The notes below the pieces were generated by a model. It ran no database searches, had not been told where the DNA came from, and saw nothing but the letters and a program-made list of their open reading frames with translations. Source: Urophycis tenuis (Eukaryota; Chordata; Actinopteri; Gadiformes; Phycidae). Taken from it: a stretch of 64,000 nt of DNA. Shown here one piece after another: positions 1 to 10,800 of the stretch. Within the stretch, counting starts at the first letter, position 1; every line of letters begins with the position of its first letter. The translations under genes and the position numbers were made by a program. Location: the NCBI GenBank assembly GCA_036785325.1, contig JAXIVH010000194.1, positions 62,001 through 126,000 on the forward strand. The letters are read 5' to 3'.

Positions 1-936
1 GGAGTTGGCGGAAGGTCTGACGTGGGGATTCTGGCAATGACTAGAATAACAATAAAACTTTTAAATAAACCTATATCTGACTCCATATTTTGGTACATTA
101 CCACTGTGTACGGTTAACACACTAACTGTGACCGGTTTTCCTCACGAGGTAGGCTAACCCCGGATGATTGTTGGTAATTGAAATGTCTTTCCCGATCCTT
201 TGAGTCCCCCGCAGAGATGAGTGCCATCTCCCTTCACCTCTACTGGTTCTTAGGCAGGGTACTATGATTCCTTTATACCGTCTCCTAGGTGGGCTACATC
301 ATAATTACCGAGCACATCACTGAGGCCGGATCGATACGGGCGAGCCCGATTCATGCCTCCGAGTTCACTCGTTCTACCTCGGCTCTTTTCGATGAGCTAC
401 TGCGGCTGTCGTCACAGGAAGTACTACTCGCTAAATAACTATGTCCATAGTGGAACATCTCGCGGTTCTAGTTAGACTCAAATTTGGTAGGACCAGGGCA
501 TTCCTTTAGGAATAAACATTTATTAGACAGATGCAAGTCACTAACCAAACAAAAAATAATCACAGTAAGGAATGATTATTGAAAACACTCCAAACGGTTA
601 TAGGAAAACATACAAACAATACAAGATAATAATCAGGGAATGAAAATACCTGGGTTGTAGGAATGTGGCTACACGCATGGAGCATGGGAAGTTCAGGCTA
701 CAAATGGTTTCCGTGAGCAGTGTCTCCCATCTCTTATATACTGTTTTCTGAGTTATACAATGGCATGTTTTCCAGAACCAAGATAATGGTTATATTACCT
801 AAGACCATGTGATGTTGGTTAGAATCCTAACCTCTGGGTTTCGGATGATGAACCACATGATTTCCCTATGAGACTGAGACAGTTCTACTACACTTACAGA
901 GTTACCACACATGAGATGAACACAATCACTTTCACA
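1..936 (-). mobile_element. 3' LTR remnant of an endogenous retrovirus
   Basis: Read on the minus strand, a purine-rich tract (937-965) is followed at 936 by TGTGAAAG, the usual TG start of an LTR. About 200 bp further (731-740) is TATATAAGAG, a good U3 TATA box, and at 519-524 there is AATAAA, a good R-region poly(A) signal. U3, R and U5 are therefore in the right order and spacing for a retroviral 3' LTR. The CA end is not certain because no second LTR copy lies in the window; U5 appears to run left to within a few hundred bases of position 1. Broken env frames lie directly upstream (1382-2417, minus), which fits a retroviral 3' end. Inference from layout; no family name assigned. Confidence 0.6.
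731..740 (-). promoter_or_regulatory. LTR U3 TATA box
   Basis: TATATAAGAG on the minus strand, about 200 bp into the LTR that starts at 936 and about 210 bp before the AATAAA at 519-524. Expected initiation is roughly 25-30 bp downstream on the minus strand, near 700-705. Activity is not shown by sequence. Confidence 0.5.
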
Positions 937-965
937 TATTTTCCCCCCTTTCACCCCCACTTCTG
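937..965 (-). promoter_or_regulatory. Polypurine tract of the retroviral remnant
   Basis: On the minus strand a G-rich purine run including GTGAAAGGGGGGAAAA ends two bases before the LTR start at 936. Such a tract primes plus-strand DNA synthesis in retroviruses and LTR elements, and its position directly before TGTGAAAG fixes both the orientation and the LTR edge. Confidence 0.6.
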
Positions 966-1381
966 TGTCTTCAGTGTGAACCGTGTGATTCTCTGGCCCT
1001 TAGAGGGTTGGGAGTGGGTCAGAGAATGACATTGTAAAAACAACAACATTCAGTCATTCATTCATACTTCCCCCTTCACCCCTTCATCTGTGCCTTAGGT
1101 GTAAAGGGAGTCAGCTCCTCGTCTCCCTGATGGTTGGGAGAGGGTCAGGAGATCAATGGAAAGAAAATGCATTTAAGTATATTGTCTTGCACTCCTCTGC
1201 AATGTCTGCAGGAAACAAACCCCCCACATCCCTTACTGCATCAAAGATCAAGACAACAAAAGATCCCGGCAAAGATTTTATATTCCTACAGTTCTCCGCT
1301 TTGACCAGAGAAGGTCTCCTGGATCCCGGCCTCGAAGGTCATCAGTGGGTTGTCGTTCAGGTCCTCCCGACCGGGTCCAAA

Positions 1382-2417
1382 TCAAAGCTGGGGCCTGGCT
1401 GATGGCTGTAATCTGTTAAGGATGAAGGGTGAGCGAGTGTCCTTCCGCAACAGTCGTATGGTGTGCCGGAAATAGCAACTCTGGAGTGTGGTGATGGTGA
1501 GGATGAGGACACTGGTAATGACACATCCTCTGAACACCCAGTCCCACCAGGTGTAGGCGTACTGGGCAGCCTGGGTAGTGGAGCTGGTCAGAATTTCGGC
1601 CGTCTTCCGGACCAGGTTAGCTTGTACCTGGGCCTGGTTCAGATGGTAGTCCATTCTCCAAATGACCTGCTCCACCAGCGCCATGGTGTCCGTCAGTGCC
1701 CGCGTGCCCTCCTCGTAGAAGGTGTCCTCCCACCAGGGAGAAACGTCCAGGTTCAGTGGAACTCTCCCCAAGATGTTGATCTGTCCCATGGAAAAGTCCC
1801 TTCCAAAGTCACTTCCAAACAGAAGCTGTGGTTCGCCGGGCATCTCACTGCGGACACACCACTGAGTGTCCGATACCTGAATGGCATCAGCGTGTCCATG
1901 TATCGACTGAACGTTGATTAACTTGGTGTCATTGAGAGAGGAGCATTGTAATGTGTTACACAGACAACATAGCTAGACGTTTCATGACAACAGGTTTGTG
2001 TAGTAAACAAGGTCTCAGTCCCTTTTACGGTCATATACCCAGTTATGTGGTCCCATTTTAAAACCTGATCCTTCACCACCATTCCGAGTATGGTGGTAGA
2101 ATTTAGAAACACCTGCTCAGGATGAATTAATGGAAAAGTTGGTACATTCATTCCCTGTGTATTTTTTCAGATAACATCCATCTATCGAGGTCTAAGAGTT
2201 GTATGAGATCGCTTAATGCATGTCTCTGTGATTTATGTCTCTGTGATGCGCATATGGACGGCAAGCCACGACATATTCTAAGGTACGGGTCTGAAAAAGG
2301 CGTTAAAAAGGCGTGGCTAGCAATGAGAAGCGCCTGAGCTAAAGATCTAACTGCCTTGATTATGTTCTCATTACTGTTAGTAAGATGTTGGAAACCAGTG
2401 GCCACCTGATTTGCCAA
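1382..2417 (-). pseudogene. Broken env-like gene of an endogenous retrovirus
   Basis: Three minus-strand open segments in three different frames follow each other towards the LTR: 2417-2148, 2151-1918 and 1843-1382. The first has a heptad-like helix with repeated leucine, alanine and asparagine spacing. The second carries paired cysteines and an N-S-T glycosylation site. The last contains a hydrophobic stretch (around residues 107-123, VITSVLILTI) followed by a basic, cysteine-containing tail, as in a membrane-anchored envelope subunit. Its place just before a polypurine tract and LTR supports env. Frame changes between segments mean it cannot make an intact glycoprotein. The N-terminal half is missing; an inverted-repeat element begins at 2461. 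Family assignment rests on context and membrane topology, not on a recognised motif. Confidence 0.5.
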
Positions 2418-2460
2418 CCGTCCTCAGTATTGAGATTGGCCTGTTATCCTATATGCAGTA

Positions 2461-3287
2461 GTCAAGTTGAGGGGGGATGGGGGGGGATGGCATCCCCCTT
2501 AGGTATTAAAATGGTCAAAACCATCCCCCTTATGAAACGGCCATCCCCCCTTCCCATCCCCTGTTATTTGATCAATTAATGTGGAAATATTGCCACTATA
2601 TGTTTTATTTTCAGATTTTGTAAATGGTATATTTGTTTAATCCATATTCTTGCCCTTGAATTAAAATGGACTTGACTTGAGAGGATTCATGTTCATTTGC
2701 AATGTTTTGTGAGGTTTTATTTCAACATTTAATGGATGAATTTCCAGTAGATTTATAGGTATTGTGAGTATGAAGTTGAAGTTGCACTTGCACCCAGTGG
2801 GAAAATGTGTCCTCTGCATTTACCCTAACTATGTAGGAGCAGTGTAGCCATGGGACCAACTCTAATTCTGAGGTGCCTTGGTCAAGATCAATGACAGGAG
2901 TATCTGACACGTAATATATCCATAGCATGCATGTTGTTTTACAGTAATATAATATAATAATTATCTTTGTGCTTAAACAATAATCAAAAGGGTACAACGT
3001 TGGTCTCCCACTAAATGTGCTGTCATTAGATCAAATTAAGGGCCCTTAAGGCAGTCAGCACCAAACAATCCTCTGCTAATACAGATATCCAGTCTTCTCA
3101 ACTACCCTGAACTGCAGGTTAGTCTTATGATTTTAAAATCACAGGTTTTTGAGATTTCTTACCTCATTATAAGTCACCATTTTTGGATTTCTGTTTTTAA
3201 TCTCGTGGGGGGGGGGGGCATTCCCCGGGACCCCCCTAGCAGGATCACAGATCCACCATCCCCCCTGGCTTTTTTTTACAACTTGAC
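2461..3287. mobile_element. Inverted-repeat element of unknown class
   Basis: The left end GTCAAGTTG is followed by a GGGGGGATGG run; the right end is the reverse complement, CCATCCCCCC, then a T-run and CAACTTGAC. The T-run is extra on the right. Inside, around 2770-2890, is a stretch resembling a dispersed teleost repeat (CACCCAGTGGGAAAATGTGTCCTCTGCATT), plus G-runs at 2463-2490 and 3206-3219. There is no transposase frame and I see no clear target duplication. It lies at the point where the env-like frames are lost, so it may have interrupted the retrovirus. Confidence 0.35.
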
Positions 3288-3624
3288 CACAGGTGTTAGT
3301 AAGGGAATTAGCTGAGCCGAAGAGACCTGTTACATCAGCTAATTAGTCTCTCCTTGCCCGAACTGGTGGGAGTTGGACCGCGAGTCAGTCCTTGTAATCA
3401 GAAATTAAATCCTTGATACGTGTCTGAAGCCATGTATAGGTTTCACTATGTTGCCTACAGTGTTGGACATATGCTGACAAGACATTAGAGATGTTATATG
3501 TTACATGCGCCATAACAAGACTCACATCATGCAACAAGGTTCACATTTCCCTTGATTAGACTGCCCGGGGGAATGGGATACAACTTTGGACACTGTGTGG
3601 GTTTTGGTATCCACAGGTGGTTAA

Positions 3625-3748
3625 ATTAAAGCATTCTTTAACTGACCATGTACAGTTTTCCCCACTAGTATAGTCGGTGGGGTGGTATTAAAGCATTCTT
3701 TAACTGACCATGTACAGTTTTCCCCACTAGTATAGTCAGTGGGGTGGT
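3625..3748. repeat. 62-bp tandem duplication, two copies
   Basis: The unit beginning ATTAAAGCATTCTTTAACTG occurs at 3625 and again at 3687 and is almost identical, with one visible change (AGTCGGTG versus AGTCAGTG). A recent local tandem duplication; no function visible. Confidence 0.85.
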
Positions 3749-4140
3749 ATTTACATTGTCAAATACCGCCGAGTTGTCCATACAAGGGGTTTTGGTTTAA
3801 GTCGATGTCCTGTTTGGATGGTAAGGTTATAGGTTACATCATGATATGCTATATGTGAAGCATTACGTGGAACAAAGTGTGCGCAGCGGTAAGCCGCTGG
3901 TTCTAGATCCTTTGTGCAATAGCACTTTTTCGGAACCAGCCCCTGATTGTCATTTTTATACTAAATTTTCATGATGTCTTCGTCAGAATCTGGGAAGCTC
4001 TTCAGCTGATAAATGACTGTGAGGTTTTCAAATTCTCTATGGTAACGGATTTGGCCCGCGGGCCTTGAGTTTGACACGTGTGCTCTATGGTAACGTGTGT
4101 ATGCAGTGAGATTTTGTGTGGCAGGATAGGTGGATCCTAC

Positions 4141-4159
4141 AGGGTTAGGGTTAGGGTTA
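4141..4159. repeat. Short interstitial telomere-like repeat
   Basis: AGGGTTAGGGTTAGGGTTA, about three units of the vertebrate telomere motif TTAGGG. Too short to be an old telomere; such short tracts occur at repaired breaks or by chance. Confidence 0.7.
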
Positions 4160-5546
4160 CACACAACAAATTTGTGTGTCACAATTTGGTTCCAGCATTA
4201 CACCGGGAGGCCAGGTAACTAGTTGTTTGGGAGTGAGAGCTATATGAGGTGTATCTGTGGGTTTGCGCGCTCCACCACACTGCACGAAAAACCAAATTAT
4301 CGGACCTGTATACCCCCGCGAATGTTAAGGATTCTCGGAAGATCGCGGAAATTCACCTCGAAATTTTCGGGTGCCGTTAATGGACGGGAGGGGGCCGACG
4401 AAAGGGGGGACGAGGTGTGAGTATAGCAGCGGGGGGTACTTCTCACCTCTCGCTGGCGGAGGTGCGAAAGGCTCTTATTAGCATATTGACATTGTCATCA
4501 GTGTCTAGCCTCACATTCAGGACCCATTGGATGAAACCTGCAGCGTTTAAATTAAAAAGCCTTGTGATTGGAGACTGAAACTCACGCAATTGGTCTGCTT
4601 CGAGCTGGCAAAAACATATCCCCTCCCATTTACAGCTATTGCCACCATAAAAATGAAATTAATAATCATATTAATATATTAATCATATAATATTAATACG
4701 CTAATTTACATAATGGTTATATATTGAATGTATGGCTTTCTTATTGATCCTTTAAATAATCATAATAATAGTAATAGAGAGCAATTGCTTTAGACAATTT
4801 GGGCATTGAAGAGTCAGGAATTGCGGAAGAAAAAAAGCTTTATTTGAATATACAGTAAATACAACATAGGCATACAATAGGCAGACTTGCAAATAGTTTT
4901 ATTAACACGCAAAATGTCTCTTTGCAGCCTCAGAGTCATATACAGCTGGTTTTAACCTTTCTGAGGGTGTGCCAACACGGAGCCTCCTGTGGTGTGTTAG
5001 CACATATCTTGGGTCCTGTCCCAGCCAGTATCTGTAATATGTCTCGTAATATGTCTTACAAGCCGCTGAAAAAATCCCCGTAAAAAGAAGTTAAAATAGG
5101 CCAACAGTATGTAACAATTCCTCACGGCTAGGGATTCGCTAGGTTTTGATGCTAGCATATCTCATTAGCGATTAGCACTCCGTTGTGCTGCCTCAGATGC
5201 AACAGATAACAATAACATAAAAGTCACTTACTTAAAAAGATTCCAGGGTCCACATCATTCATGTCTGGACATAGGGCGAGGGCTGCCACCAAATCAGTCG
5301 TGACGGCCGTGTTGTGGGGTGAGTTCAGTCTGTTAAAACAAAATGCCAATAGTGTTAGGTGAGAGAATGATACGCCTGAATAATACAGCATACAGATCCT
5401 GCATTTTTCTTTTTAATCTCACCCTTGCACTGGGTCGTACGGCTTGATGTTGTTGCTTTTGCTGCTGTGAAGACGACACAAAGTTTCCTGTAAAGTACAA
5501 TTAACAATATAATCAATTGAGAGAAACATTTTCAGAGCTTTGCAAG

Positions 5547-5933
5547 TGTGGTACACTCAAAACCAGACCACTATTGCAAGATGTAACTTTGAAATAATTT
5601 ATACGTAAAACCGGTGATCATTAATTTATATTTCTGAATACTTATTCATCGCTAATTTTTACGGTCTAATATTGTCGTGGGGACCGGGAGTAAATATTTG
5701 TTGTGAGACAAAGCGTTAGTACTGGGAAACGGAAGGGGCGGAACCAAAGTGTTTTGCAGTCCGGAATTCTATGGTTGAGGGGCACTTCCGGTTCCTCACC
5801 AGACGGATTTCGGAAAGATGAAAACAAAGCTTCGCTGTTTTATTCCTGTACTGACGTCTACCTGCTTTTCAGGAAAATCCGCTCTCAACAATCTATTTGT
5901 TACTTCCGTCCTGGCCACTTGGGACCGGTAACA
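5547..5933 (+). repeat. 5' LTR of element A (short form)
   Basis: 387 bp from TGTGGTACACTC to GGTAACA. Nearly identical to 12559-12884 joined to 13652-13712 of the 3' LTR. It holds one copy (5802-5872) of a 71-bp block that occurs twice in the 3' LTR. The block ends in a pyrimidine-rich tract and CAG, like a splice acceptor. Confidence 0.9.
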
Positions 5934-5938
5934 AACTG

Positions 5939-5956
5939 TGGGGGCTCGTCCGGGAT
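5939..5956 (+). promoter_or_regulatory. Primer-binding site, tRNA-Pro type
   Basis: TGGGGGCTCGTCCGGGAT lies five bases after the LTR end. This 18-mer is the well-known tRNA-Pro complementary primer site used by many gammaretroviruses, and it fixes the plus-strand orientation of element A. Confidence 0.9.
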
Positions 5957-6219
5957 CTCTCCTCTTCACATGCATCAGAGGGGCAGATCCAGTGATACCT
6001 GAACCGACATCGAGAAGACAAACGCGAGACGACGACGACGACGTGACTGTAGACCAGGAGTCAACCTGTGGGTGTCCAGAGAGGGAGAAGAAGGATCTTC
6101 ACCTTGCCAGGGAGCCGCACAACTGAACCGGGGTTCACGGGGCGTGCGTCATCGGAGAAGCAACACACATACACAAACATTCACCGTAGTGACATTCTAT
6201 ACCACTGAAACAACGCACC

Positions 6220-7896
6220 ATGGAAACGACACGGAAAGAGGTGGTGTGGAACATCAAACGAGGTTTGTTCAAACTCTCAAGCAATGACCTACACACTGTT
6301 GCTAGTGGCCTGTCAACAGAAGTTCATGAAGTCAGCCAATTGAAAGGCGATGAAGAAGGCTGCATAGACTATGTCATCACCTACATGGGGTCTCAGGAGT
6401 TGTTAGAGCTTGAGGATGAAGGTATGACTAAATTGTTAATGTTGGAAGATTTTGTGTGTAAATTGATTAATGAAAATGCATGTGTTGAGTTGCCTTTTGA
6501 TAAATGGGGTGATGCTAAAACACACAAGACACATAGTCCTGAGCTATCCACCATCGAGGTAGACAACATGTCACAAACTAACCCTCACTCCAACATCACA
6601 GTCACACCACAATATCCTCACTCCAACACACACATCCACGCAAACACGCAGTCAGTGGAGGAGCTTAGGAAGATATATGACGAGCTTGGTGAGCAACTTA
6701 GAAAATGTGCAGCCACAGCCAACTCACAGACCCCTGCACCTAACCCCCGAGGTGAGTCCATGTCCCAACCACTCTCACACAGGACATCAGACACCATGGT
6801 TCCTCTGAGAGACCTCCCCTATCTCCAGTGCCGAGAGTTTAAAGTACATGGAGGCCAAATTGGAGACCAGAGCTCTGAGATGAGTTATAACAGCATCATC
6901 AAACAACTCGATGATGGAATAAGAGAGGGCTTCGTGGAGGCAGAGGTTGTACGGGGAGCATTGAGAATCATCAAACCAGGCACCTTCAAAGATATGCTGG
7001 TAAATAAAGATGAAATAAGTCTCCCTGAACTCAAAGGCTTTCTCCACTCCCACCTTGGAGAAAAAGCAACAACAGAGATGTTTCAGGAGTTGATGTGTGC
7101 CCGGCAGTCTGAACAGGAGTCGCCACAGCAGTTTCTGTACCGCATGATTGGGCTTAAACAAAAACTAATGTTCCAATCAAAGCAGAACAATGCAGAGATC
7201 TCCTATGAACCCAAGACAATACAAGAAGTATTCCTCCACACTATCTACCAGGGCCTGGGACCAAAGCACACTGAGCTTCGACAGAGATTGAGACCCCTCA
7301 TCTCCAACAGCCGTGTCGCAGATGAGGAAATCCTTGGCCAGGTAATGAGAATACTTAGTGATGAAAATGAGCACCAGCGCAGACTTGGCCAACTCCCTCG
7401 CCAAAAGCCAACACATGCACATAATGCCAAAGTGGAAACCGGAAATTGGCAGGGTAACGACCGGCCACAAGACACAGCTGCAAAGAGTAATAACCCCCCG
7501 ACCATTCAGCAGCTCAGTGCCCAAGTAGAGACCCTGACACACATGGTGGCCACTTTAATAGACCAACAGGCAACTAGCATCCAAACAGCTCACTCACCCA
7601 CGCCACCCTCTCCAGTCTCACCTTACCCCCTGTCGCACCGTCCTCCTAACTTACCTCCAGACAGACGTCTTCAGCCCCTCTTGAGTCGACCCCCCTTCCA
7701 GACAAGGGGAAGAACAGCCCGTTGCCAAAAATGCACTGAACAAGACTTACCAGATTGCAACCACTGCTTTGTCTGCGGAGAGCCAGGACACCGAGCAATG
7801 GGATGTCTAAAGCGGGCTACGATTCAGGGAAACGGGACCAGGCCTCTGCCGAGGGACAGCCAGAGACCAATGCACAACCCCAGTCCCCGCTTGTAA
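6220..7896 (+). CDS. gag: Gag polyprotein of element A
   Basis: Intact 558-residue frame starting at an ATG in a good context (ACCATGG). The structural polyprotein would form the cytoplasmic particle that packages element RNA. Residues 1-110 are acidic; a capsid-like helical region spans about 190-390 (PYLQCREFKVHGG through the QQFLYRMIGL segment). A proline-rich, basic stretch follows, then CQKC near 501 and one CCHC zinc knuckle, CFVCGEPGHRAMGC, near 515-528 for RNA binding. The last 47 codons overlap pol, which is in the -1 frame. GGGAAAC at 7827-7833 in gag phase is the likely frameshift site. No stop or shift interrupts the frame, unlike pol. Identity is firm from zinc knuckle, position and downstream pol. 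Confidence 0.88.
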   Translation: METTRKEVVWNIKRGLFKLSSNDLHTVASGLSTEVHEVSQLKGDEEGCIDYVITYMGSQELLELEDEGMTKLLMLEDFVCKLINENACVELPFDKWGDAKTHKTHSPELSTIEVDNMSQTNPHSNITVTPQYPHSNTHIHANTQSVEELRKIYDELGEQLRKCAATANSQTPAPNPRGESMSQPLSHRTSDTMVPLRDLPYLQCREFKVHGGQIGDQSSEMSYNSIIKQLDDGIREGFVEAEVVRGALRIIKPGTFKDMLVNKDEISLPELKGFLHSHLGEKATTEMFQELMCARQSEQESPQQFLYRMIGLKQKLMFQSKQNNAEISYEPKTIQEVFLHTIYQGLGPKHTELRQRLRPLISNSRVADEEILGQVMRILSDENEHQRRLGQLPRQKPTHAHNAKVETGNWQGNDRPQDTAAKSNNPPTIQQLSAQVETLTHMVATLIDQQATSIQTAHSPTPPSPVSPYPLSHRPPNLPPDRRLQPLLSRPPFQTRGRTARCQKCTEQDLPDCNHCFVCGEPGHRAMGCLKRATIQGNGTRPLPRDSQRPMHNPSPRL

Positions 7897-10800
7897 GCCC
7901 AAACCCCAAACAGCTCCCAGCACAACCAAAACAAAACACACAACCGCCCATACTTACCTGTAATAGTAGCACATGCTGTAAAATACCCCTAGTTGGTAAG
8001 AAAACCCTGCTTAAATGTTCACTCAGTGGATATCCAGTAACCGTGCTGTTTGACAGTGGCTCCCAGGTTAGCATAATTGATAAAACATGGGCTGATACTT
8101 ACATTCCCCATCACACAGTGAGGCCGCTGCGGGAACTGGTTGATGTAGATTTAAACGTCTATGGAGTAACAGGCCATGCCATCCCCTACGATGGGTGGGT
8201 TGAGCTCACGGTCAACCTCACAGGGGGTGACGACCCTAATCTCACCATACCAGCCCCCTTCCTAGTCAGCCAGCTGCCAATGCCCCAGCCGTTACTCGGA
8301 GCCAATGTAATTGAGGAGATCCTCAAGGGACAGGATGACGCCACAGTGGCCAGTCTCCTACGCGGCGCGTTTGGGGTGGCAGATGAACAAGTGGTTGCCA
8401 TGGTCAATTACATCCGAGTACCCCCAAAACCAGATTGTGACCCTGCCACAGTAAGGGTAGGCAAAGACAATATTGTTATTCCAGCTGGGAAAGCAGTTAA
8501 TGTGTGCTGTCGAGTGCCAAGCAACTTCAACACCTCCGACCCCCTTGTCCTGTATGAGCCCACAGAGGAGAGCACAGTTTTAGGCCAGCTGAGTGTAGGG
8601 GAAGGCCTGCTAGAAATCAATAACACCCAACACCCCTATGTCAAAGTGGCCATCTCCAATCACTCAAAGCATGAAATCACCCTGCCAAAAAGAACCACTC
8701 TAGGAACCATCCAGCATGTGGCCAAGGTCCTCGAGGCTGACGCACCAGAGTTGAAACAAGTAGAGCCTGCATCAACAGAAGAAGCATCAGCGGAAGTTAA
8801 TAATGTGGCCTCACTTGCCGAGCCCTGGCTACCACCTGTCGATATCAGTCACCTAACTACCGAACAACAACATATGGTTAAAGAAGTGCTGTATGCAGAG
8901 TCCGGGGCATTCGCCCGTGACAGTAATGACATTGGGTGTATTCCTTCTCTGAAAATGGAGATCAATGTTAAAGATGACATTCCAACAAATAGAGCCTATG
9001 TATCTATCCCCAAGCCGCTGTACAAGGAGGTGAAGGAGTATATCCAGGAATTGTTGGTGAAGGGATGGATCATTAAGTCCCGATCTCCCTATGCTGCCCC
9101 TGTCATATGTGTTAGAAAAAAAGATGGCTCATTGCGTCTGTGCATTGACTACCGGCTCCTAAATAACAAAACAGTGGCCGACCGACACCCTCTCGCCCGA
9201 ATCCAGGATCTCACTGACTCTCTTGGAGGATACAGCTGGTTTTCGATCCTAGACCAGGGCAAGGCGTATCACCAAGGCTTTATTGCCGAAGGTTCAAGAT
9301 ACCTGACTGCATTCACCACTCCTTGGGGACTGTATGAGTGGGTCCGGATACCCTTCGGCCTATCAAATGCCCCAGCAGCCTTCCAAAGGAGCATGGAGGA
9401 GATGCTCGACACGCTCCGTGACGAATGCTGCATCCCCTATCTGGATGACGTGCTTTGCTTCTCAAGGTCCTTTGAAGAGCACGTGCTAGTCCTGCGCCGA
9501 GTCCTTCAAGCCCTACAATAGCACGGAGTGAAGCTAAAATCTGAAAAGTGTGAGCTACTCCGCAAAGAGGTCAGATATGTTGGACGGCTTGTGTCTGCTG
9601 AAGGAGTGAAAGTGGATCCAAAAGACCTTGAAGCAGTGCGGGCACTAAAACACAAAGCACCAAAGACAGTGGGAGAAGTCAGGCAGCTACTGGGATTTCT
9701 GAGCTATTATCGAACGTATGTGCAAGATTTCTCACGAATAGCAAAGCCCCTATATGATCTGCTAAAGTCAAAAACGGACTCACTACCACCCACGCTGCAA
9801 TCCAAGCCACCACGAGGCAAAATAAAAGGTATCCAACAGTTCTCCAGAACCCCAGTAGAATGGAGAGAAGCACACCAGCAGGTCCTTGAATGCTTAATTG
9901 ACAAGCTCACCCAACCCCCAGTATTGGCATACCCAGACTTCAGTCGCCCTTCTACACTTCACACCGATGCGTCTCAAAAAGGCCTAGGTGCAGTTCTCTA
10001 TCAGAACCAAGATGGGAAGTTGCGGGTGATCGGCTATGGGTCACGCACGCTAACACCAGCAGAACAAAACTACCACCTACACAACGGGAAGCTTGAGTTC
10101 ATGGCGCTGAAGTGGGCGGTCTGTGATTAATTCAGAGATTATCTATTCTATGCCCCTCATTTCACTGTCTTCACAGATAATAATCCCCTGACATATATTC
10201 TCAGTACTGCTAAACTCAATGCAGTAGGCCACCGCTGGGTAGGACAGCTAGCTGATTTCCACTTCGACATCAGATATCGGCCTGGGAAAACAAACATCGA
10301 CGCCGACACCTTATCCCGTCTTCCGCTTGACCTTGAGGCCTCCATGGTAGAGTACTCTGAAGGGCTGTCGGAGGATGCAGTGTGTGCGTTGTGGGAAGGA
10401 ACTCGAAGGGCCGAACAGGGAGACATTGTCTGGGTGGCAGCCCTTAACTTAGCATCCCAAACCCAGTCTCACATGGAGCCTTTGCAGACGATCAGCCATG
10501 ATGAGCTAGTAAAGCAACAAAGAACAGACGCTGTAATTGGAAAAGTCATGGAACTAAAGATAAACAATACACCACTAACAGAGAACGAGAAAGGGCAAGT
10601 CGACACAGGCACAAGGAGACTCTTAAGGGAATGGAGCAGGCTGCACATGGTGGATGGCCTACTCTACAGGAAAACCATTGGTCGCAGACAACTGGTTCTG
10701 CCAGCCATCTATAGGCAAGTAGCACTAACCCACTTGCATGACAACATGGGCCATGTTGGCGTGGAGAAAGTCTTGAGCCTAGCAAGGGAGCGCTTCTATT

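Larger units (their letters stand above)
3288..5546. other. Gene-poor stretch with small repeats
   Basis: No supported coding region. It holds a 62-bp tandem duplication (3625-3748), a piece near 4048-4085 (GGCCCGCGGGCCTTGAGTTTGACAC) that resembles the end of a Charlie-like hAT element, a short telomere-like run (4141-4159), and AT-rich DNA with runs of AATAAT from about 4650 to 4780. ORFs at 3961-4182 and 4223-4420 are short, lack homology I recognise and are taken as chance. Confidence 0.5.

Noticed and set aside
1382..2417. A domesticated (syncytin-like) env gene
   Set aside because: At least two frame changes and a missing N-terminal half; no single frame could give a full protein.
5938..5957. 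A tRNA-Pro gene
   Set aside because: Only the 18-nt primer-binding match is present; no cloverleaf sequence around it.
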